From positions 17,646,975 to 17,710,974 of the forward strand of contig CM019701.1 of assembly GCA_009760885.1 (NCBI GenBank): a stretch of 64,000 bases of DNA. Direction: 5' to 3'. This document shows, one piece after another, positions 30,906-43,052 of the stretch (position 1 is its first letter; the number at the start of each line of letters is the position of its first letter). The notes beneath the pieces were generated by a model, which saw only the letters and a program-made list of their open reading frames with translations, searched no databases and was not told the DNA's origin. Source of the DNA: Achatina immaculata. Lineage: Eukaryota; Mollusca; Gastropoda; Stylommatophora; Achatinidae. The translations under genes and the position numbers were made by a program.

Positions 30906-31224
30906 CACAGGCCGGAAGTTAGATTTTCTGGTGTTAACCTGAGCTGTGCCAAATTTCCCCATTATCTCGTGTTTTAATCTCACTCATATGTGCAGTTTCC
31001 CCAGTATCTCTCGTGTTTTCATCTCACTCATATGTGCAGTTCGTTTATTGTGTGGCCCTTTAATCACTGCTTTACCGAGCCAGTAATCTTTCATATCAGC
31101 GACTGAAATTGTTTGGGTATTCATGATTGAAATTGTTTCGGTATTCACATTATCAGCGATGCATTTACATCTAAAAGTCATGATTTCTTTTCTTTCATGA
31201 TGAAATATCTAGTAGTAATTTTGA
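30906..31224. other. Mostly unique, small duplication
   Basis: A block with CTCACTCATATGTGCAGTTY occurs twice (30979 and 31023); TTGAAATTGTTT-type words also repeat. No gene seen. Confidence 0.5.
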
Positions 31225-32310
31225 TTACATAATTGGAGACTACATTTGACTGTTGTTGACTGTGGAAACTACATTTGACTGTTGCTGGCTGTGGAGATTA
31301 TATTTGACTGTTGTTTATTGTGGAGATTACGTTTGACTGTTGTTGATTGTGGAGATTATATTTGACTGTTGTTGATTGTGGAGATTATATTTAACTGTTG
31401 TTGATTGTGGAGATTATATTTAACTGTTGTTGATTGTGGAGATTATATTTCACTGTTTCTAATTGTGGAGATTATATTTAACTGTTGTTGATTGTGGAGA
31501 TTATATTTAACTGTTGTTGATTGAGGAGATTATATTTGACTGTTTCTGATGGTGAAGATTATATTTAACTGTTGTTGATTGTGGAGATTATATTTAACTG
31601 TTGTTGATTGTGGAGATTATATTTGACTGTTTCTGATTGTGGAGATTATATTTAGCTGTTGTTGATTGTGGAGATTATATTGACTGTTGTTAATTGTTGA
31701 GATTAAATTTGACTGTTGTTGATTGTGGAGATTACATTTAACTGTTATTGATTGTGGAGATTATATTTGACTGTTGTCGATTGTGGAGATTATATTTGAC
31801 TGTTGTTGATTGTGAAGATTATATTTAACTGTTGTTGATTGTGGAGATTATATTTAACTGTTGTTGATTGTGGAGATTATATTTGACTGTTTCTGATTGT
31901 GGAGATTATATTTAGCTGTTGTTGATTGTGGAGATTATATTTGACTGTTGTTAATTGTTGAGATTAAATTTGACTGTTGTTGATTGTGGAGATTACATTT
32001 AACTGTTATTGATTGTGGAGATTATATTTGACTGTTGTCGATTGTGGAGATTATATTTGACTGTTGTCGATTGTGGAGATTATATTTAACTGTTGTTGAT
32101 TGTGGAGATTATATTTGACTGTTGTTGATTGTGGAGATTATATCTGACTGTTGTTGATTGTGGAGATTACATTTGACTGTTGTTGATTGTGGAGATTATA
32201 TTTAACTGTTGTTGATTGTGAAGATTACATTTGACTGTTGTTTATTGTGGAGATTACATTTGACTGTTTTTGACTGTGAAGACTACATTGAACTGTTGTT
32301 GAAGGTGGAG
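31225..32310. repeat. 29-bp satellite
   Basis: About 37 units of GACTGTTGTTGATTGTGGAG then ATTATATTT. A block with TTTCTGATTGTGGAG, TTAATTGTTGAGATTAAATT and TGTCGATTG variants is repeated at about 250 bp offset (31620s and 31880s). Confidence 0.96.
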
Positions 32311-32359
32311 ACAGATTCATGTCTGCCATCAATAATTTTGACTATGTTTTTTTTTTTTT

Positions 32360-32495
32360 ATAATTTCATCTGAAGTATGAGGTTGGAGATTCATGAAATG
32401 TGAGGTTGAAGATTCATGAAGTGTGAGGTTGAAGAATTATGAAGTGTGAGGTTGGCGGTTCATGAAGTGTGAGGTTGAGGGTTCATGAAGTGAAC
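32360..32495. repeat. 23-bp tandem repeat
   Basis: About six units of GATTCATGAAGTGTGAGGTT with GAA/GGG junctions. Confidence 0.9.
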
Positions 32496-32589
32496 CACAG
32501 GCAGTGTCAAAGAGCTAAATGGAGCCTAATTAATCAGTATTAAAGCTGAGTTTATTATAAGAGGTCTAAAACTGAGATCAAGAAAAGAA

Positions 32590-32830
32590 AGAGTACTGAA
32601 AAATATAGGACTAGAGAGAGAGATATGGCTAAATAGAAATATGGCTTTGAGAGAGATAGGACTAAATGGAAATAGGATTTTGAGAGAGATAGGACTAAAT
32701 GGAAATAGGACTTTGAGAGAGATAGGACTAAATGGAAATAGGACTTTGAGAGAGATAGGACCGAAGAGAGAACTAAAGAGAGGAAGGACTAAAGAGAGGT
32801 AGGCCTAAAAAGAGATAAAGAAAGATAACA
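32590..32830. repeat. Purine-rich GGACTAAA repeats
   Basis: Units of GATAGGACTAAATGGAAATA then GGACTTTGAGAGA, degenerating to AAAGAGAGGTAGGAC. They share words with the large purine satellite at 38740-42510. Confidence 0.88.
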
Positions 32831-33425
32831 TTTTCTTCTCTTGCTATGGGTCCCTTTATGTACCCTTCCAGTGTCGCCTTATGTACCCTTCCAGTATCGC
32901 TTATGAACCCTCCCAGTGCATCCGTTTCGTTCCTAGCACATTAATCAGTTATTCGATGCTTCGTTTCGTTAGAGAAACGGTGCTAATTGTTTTTATTTAT
33001 CACTGCACAAGTCCTTTGAAAGTATAACTTCAGTTTCCCTTTTCGTGTGGCGGACATTGCACATTTCTGTGGGTTTGTGAAGTTATAAGTGAATTTAATT
33101 GAGATCGGGATATACGGTATGCGTGGTACTGACTGCCTGCTGGAAACATTGTAACAGAATACACTTATTTTACACAAAAATGTTGTAGACTGTCGCAAAA
33201 AGTATTGATAATTATTGTGTGAAAGTCTAACGAGGAAATAGATGACAGTCGAAGGGGGTTTATGAGAAACTGATGGTAAGTAGAACATGATTTGATTCTA
33301 TGAACCAAACATATGCTTCAAATCTGTTTTCTGTTTTCAAATCAGTTTTCATGTTTTCAAATCTGTTTTAATTTTTTGTAAAAAAAAAAGTTTACTCAAG
33401 GAATCTTCTTTCATTTCCAAGTACA
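32831..33425. other. Unique sequence with small duplications
   Basis: TATGTACCCTTCCAGTRTCG occurs twice near 32858 and 32880, and TTTTCAAATCTGTTTT-type words repeat near 33320-33370. The minus-strand 101-codon ORF (32983-33288) has no recognised motif. Confidence 0.45.
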
Positions 33426-33429
33426 TTCA

Positions 33430-33860
33430 TACATATTCAGCATATATGATAACAATATATGATAAGCATACTTTCATATAAAATAAGCATATATATGATA
33501 AACATATATAATAAGCATATATGATAAGCATATGTGATAAACATATATAATGAGCATATATGATAAGCATATATGATAAATAGATATAAAAACATCTATG
33601 ATAAGCATATATAACAAGCATGTATGATAAGCATACTTTCATATATATTAACTATATATGATAAGCATACTTTCACATATATTAACCATATATGATAAGC
33701 ATACTTTCATATATATTAACTATATATGATAAGCATACTTTCATATATATTAACTATATATGATAAGCATACTTTCATGTATAATATGCAAATATGATGA
33801 GCATATTTTCATGTATAATAACCATATATGATAAGCATACTTTCATATATAATAAGCATA
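33430..33860. repeat. AT-rich ATATGATAAGCAT satellite (left part)
   Basis: Units of CATATATGATAAGCATACTT and TCATATATATTAACTATATA. Resumes at 35396-35535, so a 1.5-kb block entered it. Confidence 0.93.
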
Positions 33861-35395
33861 TATTGTAGCATGGCCTTGTAAGTAATGATTACTGTTGTTA
33901 TTATTATTATTAATGAATATGATTAGGAAAATATACTGTAAACATAATAGTAACATCGAATACCAACAGAGAAAAGTAGGTAGGAAAGGAAGAGAAAGGT
34001 ATACAACTTCCATGACACTAGAACAAGACGCGGAAAAAAGTAAACAGTGGAAACAGCGAATAGAAAAAGACGAGACTCAGTGACGCTGACATAAAGGTAA
34101 TACAAAGGAAGAACGCCAGAAAGTAGGATGGTCCAGTGATAACAAAGCGGTGACTGGACATTGACACGTGTAAACAAAATAGAAAAGACGAATAGAAAAG
34201 GCAGACACAATGAAAAGCGAGGACACAATAAAACATCCGACATGAAAGAGCAAGATAATGTCTTAAGTAAATGACAATTGTATAGACGGAGTTGACACTT
34301 TGACACCTATTAGCGTTAAGACGCTATTGCACACGGTTTTTAAATAAAGGAGTGAACAACTCGGCCAGCTGGCCAATGAAATATTTAGAGGGGCGGCCTA
34401 TTGGACAAGTGACTTACGACATACAAACAACGGGGCAGTTTGAATGACGGACAATCAGAACGCTCATGGGAACCAGTGGACATCTGAAGGGTGGAGCCAA
34501 AATACTTATTGATTAATCCATCAAGCTGGACTTGAAGATAAAAAGACGAGCGGAGAGACTGGAAAGAACCAAGAAGTATGGAAGCAGAATAGAGGAAACA
34601 GAGGAGAGAGCCCGAAGACGGAAGAACAGACAATCTAGGACGAAGAAATACGGAAGTACAAGAGAGAAGAGACATAGGAGGGAGATCGTCAGAACACCGT
34701 AGGTCCGGCAAGTAGCGACTGAACAGAACTGCAAGAAGGATGGTCAGTGCACGTGGACAGTCAAGAGTGAAGAAAGAAGGTCCGACCAGAACAGCCGAGA
34801 AGCCATCAAATGAGAGATAAGAACAGAAGTCCAGAGAAGAGGCAGATAGATTTTACTTGCTAGTACAGTGCGATTGAGAGACGGCAGAGGAAGACCGTCA
34901 GAAGAAATCAGAAGACAGACAAGAGAAGAAAGAGGACGAGACGATATAAAATCAGAAGTAAGTGTTAGACGGAAGATGGTTTTCAAGTGATTCAAGTGAT
35001 TAAGAAGAACTGACATTTTTGAAACTTTGAGTACAGTGCTTTTAGACGAGAAACTAGTTGACCACGTGTTGCAGATGTGATATAATACTGAGATAGGAAA
35101 TGTTCTCGTAGCAAGTGTAGAATATTGTGAAGTTGAGAAACTGAGAAATGTTGTATATAGAATATGATAGAGTTTGATATTGTGAACAAACGATTAAGTG
35201 ATTCAATTCAAGTGATGTTATCAACTATATATCTTTAATTTATTTGTATGATTTAAACAATGAAGATACATTTGATCGGACTTGATTTAGTGAAGTGTAA
35301 TATTTGTGAAACCTGTAAGGTGTTAATCAAAGAGCATTTATAAGATTGAATTGTATAATATGGAACTATTCAGATATATATGATCATAATCTTCA
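33861..35395. mobile_element. Unclassified 1.5-kb insert, possible solo LTR
   Basis: A block unlike the satellite on either side. The left edge near TGTAGCATGGCC and right edge near ACTATTCA have the TG...CA form of LTRs. An AATAAA-like TTTAAATAAAGG occurs near 34340, and much of the middle is rich in AGAAGA words. No RT, integrase or transposase motif and no clean target-site duplication were found, so the call is tentative. Confidence 0.35.
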
Positions 35396-35535
35396 ATATT
35401 ATAATATGATAGCATACGTTCATATATGATAAGCATATATGATAAGTATACTTTCATATATGATAAGCATATATGATAAGCATACTTTCATATATAATGT
35501 ATATGATAAGCATATGTGATAAGCATACTTTGAGC
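35396..35535. repeat. AT-rich ATATGATAAGCAT satellite (right part)
   Basis: Continues the array at 33430-33860 (CATATATGATAAGCATACTT). Confidence 0.92.
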
Positions 35536-35574
35536 ACAGAAGTGGTTCGTTACATTCATTTCTACAACTTACAT

Positions 35575-37125
35575 TTTACATACTTCCCGTGCCGCTAAAC
35601 GTCCCATAGGGCCCGCATATTAGTTCGCCAAGACTTCTACAACGAGACCACATAAACGTCACATAGGGCCTGCATATTAGTTCGCCAAGACTTCTACAAC
35701 GAGACCACATAAACGTCACATAGGGCTCGAATATTAGTTCGCCAAGACTTCTACAACGAGACCACATAAACGTCACATAGGGCCCGCATATTAGTTCGCC
35801 AAGACTTCTACAACGAGACCACATAAACTCACATAGGGCCAGCATATTAGTTCGCCAAGACTTCTACAACGAGACCACATAAACGTCACAGAGGGCCCGC
35901 ATATTACTTCACCAAGACTTCTACAACGAGACCACATAAACGTCACATAGGGCCAGCATGGTAGTTAGCCAAGACTTCTACAACGAGACCACATAAACGT
36001 CACATAGGGCCCACATGGTAGTTCACTAAGACTTCTACAACGAGACCACATAAACGTCACATAGGGCCAGCATGATAGTTAGCCAAGACTTCTACAACGA
36101 GACCACATAAACGTCACATAGGGCCAACATGGTAGTTAGCCAAGACTTCTACAACGAGACCACATAAACGTCACATAGGGCCAGCATGATAGTTAGCCAA
36201 GACTTCTACAACGAGACCACATAAACGTCACATAGGGCCAGCATGATAGTTAGCCAAGACTTCTACAACGAGACCACATAAACGTCACATAGGGCCAGCA
36301 TGATAGTTAGCCAAGACTTCTACAACGAGACCACATAAACGTCACATAGGGCCAGCATGATAGTTAGCCAAGACTTCTACAACGATACCACATAAACGTC
36401 ACATAGGGCCAGCATGATAGTTAGCCAAGACTTCTACAACGATACCACATAAACGTCACATAGGGCCAGCATATTAGTTCACTAAGACTTCTACAACGAG
36501 ACCACATAAACGTCACATAGGGCCAGCATGATAGTTAGCCAAGACTTCTACAACGAGACCACATAAACGTCACATAGGGCCAACATGGTAGTTAGCCAAG
36601 ACTTCTACAACGAGACCACATAAACGTCACATAGGGCCAGCATGATAGTTAGCCAAGACTTCTACAACGAGACCACATAAACGTCACATAGGGCCAGCAT
36701 GATAGTTAGCCAAGACTTCTACAACGAGACCACATAAACGTCACATAGGGCCAGCATGATAGTTAGCCAAGACTTCTACAACGAGACCACATAAACGTCA
36801 CATAGGGCCAGCATGATAGTTAGCCAAGACTTCTACAACGATACCACATAAACGTCACATAGGGCCAGCATGATAGTTAGCCAAGACTTCTACAACGATA
36901 CCACATAAACGTCACATAGGGCCAGCATATTAGTTCGCCAAGACTTCTACAACGATACCACATAAACGTCACATAGGGCCAGCATGATAGTTAGCCAAGA
37001 CTTCTACAACGAGACTACATAAACGTCACATAGGGCCGACATGGTAGTTCGCCATGACCTCTACAACGAGACCACATAAACGTCACATAGGGCCCACATG
37101 GTAGTTAGCCAAGACTTCTAAGTGT
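35575..37125. repeat. 57-bp satellite derived from the LINE A 3' end
   Basis: About 27 units of 57 bp. The left edge, CTTCCCGTGCCGCTAAACGT, is the reverse complement of the family A 3' terminus. Each unit repeats AACGTCACATAGGGCC and TTAGTTCGCCAAGACTTCTA, matching the last codons of family A (plus strand of the LINE: TTGGCGAACTACTTTGCGAG). The rest (CAACGAGACCACATA) is not found in the other copies. A set of GATACCACATA/GAGACCACATA variants recurs in two similar runs (36300s and 36840s). A 19-codon frame on the minus strand is residual LINE frame plus period effect. Confidence 0.93.
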
Positions 37126-37319
37126 CACGAGGCAAGTGACACAAAAATTTGCATAAATGTCCGCGGTTTTATTTTTGCCGGGGGAGGGGGGGGGAGGGAG
37201 GGTTGTTGTTTTTTTTTGTCTTTTTGCCAGAAAAAGTGAGAAATTCTTAAAGAGAGAAATATTACTAAAGATATATAAAGAGAATACGAACTTCCCCGTT
37301 ACGCGAAATAGAGAGAAGC
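37126..37319. other. Short unclassified sequence with G-run
   Basis: Contains a G-rich run (37178-37202) and a T-run (37208-37218), then AAAGAGAGAAATATTACTAA, which resembles the purine satellite found to the right of the next LINE. Confidence 0.5.
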
Positions 37320-37324
37320 CCTAA

Positions 37325-37706
37325 CAGAAATGACCCCATTGGTCGCCGAGCCGTGCAAACTCTACGACCAGAATTTTGAACAGAGCTCGACCGTGCGTCC
37401 CTTATTTTTGCTACCAGAAGGTTGTGATCACTTCCTATATCTGCTCCTTTCCTTGCTCGCACATCTTGTAGTGACCGTTTCCACTTGTTGTTTATTAGTA
37501 TGTGATCGATTTGGTTTTCTGTGGTTTTATCTGGTGACCTCCAAGTCACCTTATGGATGTTTTTGTGTTGGAAAATTGTCCCTCCGATGGTCATCATGTT
37601 TTCTTCACAGAAACTGCACAGTCTTTCTCCATTTTCATTTATTTCTCTGATTCCTTCTCTTCCCATGATTCTTCTTCTATCTTCATTTCCTTTACCTACT
37701 TTTGCC
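37325..37706 (-). pseudogene. LINE endonuclease segment, inverted 5' part of the family B insertion
   Basis: Minus-strand translation from 37704: AKVGKGNEDRRRIMGREGI, EINENGERLCSFCEENMM, TIGGTIFQHKNIHKVTWRSP, NQIDHILINNKWKRS and GADIGSDHNLLVAKIR. These are the C-terminal blocks of the APE-type endonuclease of LINEs, including the catalytic SDH motif. It abuts the RT part of LINE family B (plus strand) at CCTAAGATGGC with only a few bases of overlap. The arrangement fits twin priming during one insertion event. Confidence 0.88.
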
Positions 37707-38733
37707 TAAGATGGCATGGCCTCCCCCATAAAATAGTTAATGTAATCAAAGCCCTATACGAGGGTTTTCAGTGCAAAGTTATCTGTGGAGAACATACCTC
37801 CAGCAGCTTTAGGGTACAAACAGGAGTGAAACAGGGATGTGTACTATCACCAACATTATTTATCTTGGCAGTAGACTGGTTAATGAAGGAGGCAACATCA
37901 GACAAACGCAGAGGATTACAATGGACCCTTAACACAGTGCTGGAGGACCTTGACTTTGCGGACGACATTTGTCTATTATCAAGCAGTCACAAAGATATGC
38001 AAGATAAAATAAACAAGTTAACCCAGAATGCAAACAACATAGGACTAAAGATCAACGTAGGAAAGACAAAGTTAATGAAGCAAAATGTGAACAACAGAAA
38101 TGTACTCAGAGTAGATAACAAGTTAGTGGAGGAGGTCAACGAATTTGTATACCTTGGCAGCAGAGTAGTAGAAAATGGAGACAGCACAGAGGACATCAAC
38201 AGCAGACTTACTAAAGCAAACCAGGCTTTTGCAATGCTGCAGAATATATGGAAATCAAATAAACTAAGCATAAATATGAAAATCAGGATATTTAAGAGTA
38301 ATGTTCTAAGTGTACTACTCTATGGAAGTGAATGCTGGAAAATCACCAAAACCATAGAAAACAAGTTGAATTCTTTCCAGACTAAATGTTTACGTAGAAT
38401 TAAAAAAATATTTTGGCCAAACACCATAAGAAATAACATCTTATTGGCAGAAATGCAGATGAAACCACTGACAACAATTATTGAGGAAAGACGATGGCGA
38501 TGGTTGGGACATGTGCTCCGAATGACTGACAACTCACTACCAAAAATAGCACTAAGATGGACACCACAGGGGAGCAGAAGTAAGGGTAGACCAAAAGAGA
38601 CATGGAGAAGAACAACAGAAAGGATGTTGAGCAATAGAGGGCTCACCTGGGCAAGAGCAGAAAAAAAGGCGAAAGACAGGCATTTGTGGAAAACCCTTGC
38701 GGAAGCCCCATGTGCCCTGGGCACTTAAGGTTC
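37707..38733 (+). pseudogene. LINE family B, 3' part
   Basis: The best-preserved family B copy: one open frame to 38728. It has RWHGLPHKIVNVIKALYEGF, motif B GVKQGCVLSPTLFIL, the catalytic LDFADDICLLSSS, GLKINVGKTKLMK, NEFVYLGSRVVENGD, LLYGSECWKITKT, RRWRWLGHVLRMTD, GSRSKGRPKETWRRT and LWKTLAEAPCALGT-stop. The tail is GGTTCAGAGAGAGAGAG merging into a long (GA)n tract. It lacks RT motif A and, in direct orientation, the endonuclease (which lies inverted just upstream), so it is not functional. Its neighbour at 24773-25959 belongs to the same subfamily. Confidence 0.93.
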
Positions 38734-38750
38734 AGAGAGAGAGAGATATA

Positions 38751-38807
<57 letters not shown>

Positions 38808-41800
38808 GGAATGGGCTGGAGAGAAAAAGGAATGAAAAAAGATATAAATAATGAGAGATTTAAGTTATGGGAGATTACATAGGGATAAGACTAGACTAAA
38901 GAGAGAGCTAAAGAGTGATAGGACTAGACTAAACAGAGAGCTAAAGAGGGATATGTCTAGACTAAAGATAGAGCTAAAGAAAGATAAGACTAGACTAAAC
39001 AGAGAGCTAAAGAGGGATATGTTTAGACTAAAGATAGAGCTAAAGAAAGATAGGACTAGACTAAACAGAGAGCTAAAGAGGGATATGTCTAGACTAAAGA
39101 GAGAGCTAAAGAAAGATAGGACTAGATAAAGAGAGAGAGAGCTAAAGAGGGATATGATTAAAGAATGAGATAAAGGGGGATAAGACTAAAGAGAAAGAGA
39201 GAGAGAGAGAGAACTAGAGAGCTAAAGAGGGATAGGACTAAAGAAAGAGCTAAAAATGAATAGGACTATAGAGAGAGCTAGAGGGATGGGACTAGACTCA
39301 AGAGAGAACTAAAGAGGGATAGGACTAAAGAGGTAATTAAAGAGGGACAGGACTGAAGAGAAAGAAAGAGATAAAGATAGGACTAAAGAGAGAGAAAGAG
39401 ATAAAAAGAGATAGGACTAAAGAGAGACATAAAGAGATAAAGAGAGGCAGGACAAAAGAGAGAACTAAAGAGATAAAGAGATACTGGACTAAAGAGAGAG
39501 TTAGCAATAAAGCGAAATAGAACTAAAGAGGGAGAGAAAGAGATAAAGAGCTAGAACTAAAGAAAGAGAGAAAGAGATAAAGATATATATGACTAAAGAG
39601 AGAGAGAGACAGAAATTGAGAGATAGGATTAAAGGGAGAGAAAGAGATAAGGCAAACGAGGAATAAACTTGAAGAGAGAACTGAAGAAAGGACTAAAGAG
39701 AAATAGGACTAAAGAGAGGTACGACTAAAGAGATATAGGATTAAAGACAGATGACACTAAAGAGAGGCAGGACTGAAGAGAATTATGACTAAAGAGAGGT
39801 AGGACTAAAGAGAGGTAGGATTGAAGAGAGAGAGGACGAAAGAGAGGTAGGACTGAAAAGATATCGGACTAAAGATAAGTAAGACTGAAGAGAGATAGGA
39901 CTAAATAGTGGTAGGAATGAAGAGAGATAGGACTAAAGAGAGGCAGGACTAAAGAGAGGCAGGACTAAAGAGAGACATAACTAGAGACAGGACTAAACGG
40001 AGATAAGAATAAAGACAGGCAGGACTGAAAAGAGACAAGACTAAATAGAGACAGGACTAAACAGAGAAAGGACGAAATAGAGAGAGGACAGAAGAAAGAA
40101 AGGACGAAAGAGAGGCATGACTGAAGAGAGAAAGATCGAAAGAAAGGCAGGACTGGAGAGAGATCGGACTAAAGAGACGAAGGACTAAAGAGAGATAGGA
40201 ATAAAGACAGGTAGAACTGAAGAGAGACATGACTAAAGAGAGGTAGGAATAAAGACAGGTAGAACTGAAGAGAGACATGACTAAAGAGAGGTAGGAATGA
40301 GGAGAGGAAGAGACTAAAGAGAGATAGGAATAAAGACAGACAGGACTGAAGAGAGATAGGAATAAAGACAGACAGGACTGAAGAGAGACAGAATTAAATA
40401 GAGGCAAGACTTAAGAGAGATAGGAATAAAGACAGGCAGGACTTATGAGAGACAGGACTAAATGGAGACAGGACTGAAGAAAGAACGAAAGAGAGGAAGG
40501 TCTTAAGAGAGATAGAAATAAAGACAGGCAAGCCTGAAGAGAGACAGGACTAACTAGAGACGGGACTAAAAAGAAATAGGAATAAAGACAGGCAGGACTG
40601 AAGAGAGACAGAACTAAAGAGAGATAGGACTAAAGACAGACTTGACTGAAGAGAGATTTGACTAAAAAAAGATATGAATAAAGACAAGTAGGACTGAAGA
40701 TAGACAGGAATAAAGAGAGATAGGAAAAAAAGACAGGCATGACTGAGGAGAGAAAGGACAAAAGAGAAATAGGAATAAAGACAGGCAGGACTGGTAATAG
40801 ACAGGACTAAAAAGAAATAAGATTAAAGACAGACAGGACTGAAGAGAAACAGGAATAAAGACAGGAGGACTGAAGAGAGACAGGATTAAACAGAGGCAGG
40901 ACTGAAGAAAGAAAAGAAGAAAGAGAGGCAGGACTGAAGCGAGATAGCACAAAAGAGAGGCAGGACTGAAAAGAAGCAGAACTAAAGAGAGGTAGGACTG
41001 AGGATAGATAGGACTAAAGAGAGGAAAGACTAAAGAGAGAAAGGACTGAAGAGAGATATGACAAGAGAGGTTGGACAAAAGAGAGGCAGGACGAGTCGAG
41101 ATAGCACTAAAGAGAGGCAGGACTTAAAAGAGATAGGACAAAAGAGAGGCAGGACTAAATAGAGGCAGGACTAAATAGGACTTAAGAGAAATAAGACTAA
41201 AGAGAGGTAGGACTGAAGAGAGATAGGACTAAAGAGAGGTAGGACTTAAGAGAGATAGGACTGAAGAGAGCCAGGACTGGAGAGAGTTAGGACTAAGGAG
41301 AGGTAGGACTAAAGAAAGGTAGAGTGAAGAGAGATAGGACTAAAGAGAGACAAGACTAAAGAGAGATAGGATTAAGGACAGATGACACTAAAAACAAGCA
41401 GGACTGAGGATAGGCAGGACAAAAGAGAGGTAGGACTAAAGAGAGATATGACTAAAGAGAGGTAGGTCTGAAGAGAAGCAAGATTAAGCAGAGACAGGAC
41501 TAAGGTGTGATAGAATAAAAGAGAGGCAATACTGAAGAGAGATAGGATTAAAGAGAAGAAAGTCTGATGAGTGATAGGACTAAAAAGAGGCAGGGCTGAG
41601 GAGAAAAAAGACTAAAGAGAACAAAGACTAAAGAGAGGCAGGACTAAAGTGAGGCAAGGCTTATGAGAGGTAGGACTAAAGAGAGCCAGGGGTAAAAAGA
41701 GGTGGGATTAAAGAGAGACATGACTAAAGAGGATCTGGACTAAAGAAAGATGGTACTAAATAGAGGCAGGACTGAAGAGAGATTGTACTAATGAGAAACA

Positions 41801-42520
41801 GGAGTAAAGAGAGATATGACTAAAGAGAGCCTGTACTGAAGAGAGATAGGATTAAATAAGAGCAGGACTGAAGAAAATCAGGACTAAAACGTGGTAGATT
41901 TGAAAAGAAATAGGACTAAAGAAGAGCAGGACATAAGAGAGGCAGGACTAACGATATAAAGGACTATAAAAAGGCAGAACTGAAGAGAGGCAGGAATAAA
42001 AAGAGATAGGACTAAAGTGTGATAGGACCAAAGAGAGGCAGGATTGAAGATAGATAAGACAAAAGAGAGGCTGGACTAAGGAAAGGCGGGAGTGAAGAGA
42101 AACAGGACTAAAGAGAGGCTGGACTAAGGAGATCCAGTACTAAAGAAAGGTAGGACTGAAGAGAGATAGGACTAAAGAGAGGCAGGGCTGAAAAGAGATA
42201 GGACTAAAGAGAGGCAGGGCTGAAAAGAGAGAGGACTAAAGAGAGGCAGGGCTGAAAAGAGAGAGGACTAAAGAGAGGCAGGGCTGAAAAGAGAGAGGAC
42301 TAAAGAGAGGCAGGGCTGAAAAGAGAGAGGACTAAAGAGAGGCAGGGCTGAAAAGAGAGAGGACTAAAGAAAGGCAGGGCTGAAAAGAGAGAGGACTGAA
42401 GACAGATGGCACTAAAGAGACAGGACGGAAGAGAGATAGATCTAAATAAGAGGCAGGTCTGAAGAGAAAGACGGGAAGAGAAACAAAACTGAAGAGAGGA
42501 CTAAGGAGAGGAGAGATAAC
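38734..42520. repeat. 3.8-kb purine-rich satellite
   Basis: Starts as (GA)n, then diverged units of about 16-17 bp, AGGACTAAAGAGAGAT / AGGACTGAAGAGAGGC. The plus strand is almost free of T except within the ACT of each unit. A homogeneous stretch with a 34-bp double unit (GGCAGGGCTGAAAAGAGAGA then GGACTAAAGAGA) lies at 42170-42400. The first 250 bp (38880-39130) use a GCTAAAGAGGGATATGTCTA variant. Confidence 0.95.
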
Positions 42521-42789
42521 TGAACTTCAGTTATGATATGCTTCACTTAGTATCTTATCTTCGAAAATTTCACCTGGTATCTTGTCCTCTAAAACTTAAC
42601 TTATTATCTTATCCTCTAAACTTCATTCTTTGCCTAACTTTTGTGTGCAGCTTTTTATGGTATACTTTTATGAGGAGTTTTTAATATGGTATACTTCTAT
42701 GAGCAATTATTATTTTGTCTTTTAAATTTCTCATATTACTTTGTCCTGTAAACCTCACTTATATATATATATATATAGAGAGAGAGATA
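42521..42789. repeat. Degenerate TATCTTATCCTCTAAA repeats and short microsatellites
   Basis: Three to four units around TTATCTTATCCTCTAAACTT, two copies of TGGTATACTTTTATGAG, then (TA)9 and (GA)6. Confidence 0.7.
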
Positions 42790-43052
42790 GATAAAAAAAA
42801 AAGTAAAGGTAACCCTGTCATGCCTTAGAGGCACATAGGGATATGGTGTTAGTGCCCATATTTTCCTTGACCTGTCAGCACACTAGAGGGTGATATGGTC
42901 AGTATCACGCCTGGCCGCCTTTCCTTCCCCAACTCCAGAAGAAGTCGGGTACCCATTTCTACAGCTGGGTGACTGGGGTGCCGCCGGCCGGATTCGAACC
43001 CCCGACCTTCGCCATGAGAGACCAGTGCACTAACCACTTCGCCAAGAGATAT
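42790..43052 (-). mobile_element. tRNA-derived SINE
   Basis: On the minus strand the head has a perfect pol III A box TGGCGAAGTGG (43034-43044) and B box GGTTCGAATCC (42990-43000) at tRNA-like spacing. A body of about 170 bp follows (GGCACCCCAGTCACCCAGCT, CCCTCTAGTGTGCTGACAGG, CCATATCCCTATGTGCCTCT), then a tail GGTTACCTTTAC and T-run. Structure matches tRNA-type SINEs. The central domain may belong to a conserved SINE superfamily, which I cannot name with certainty. It sits between AT-rich and 42-bp satellites. Confidence 0.88.

Noticed and set aside
34018..34734. Several minus-strand ORFs with hydrophobic or Ser/Leu-rich content
   Set aside because: Antisense of purine-rich AGAAGA sequence; composition effect.
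37330..37690. Plus-strand ORF running into the LINE B frame (start at 37553)
   Set aside because: Its N-terminal part is antisense to the inverted endonuclease segment; only the part after 37704 is LINE sense.
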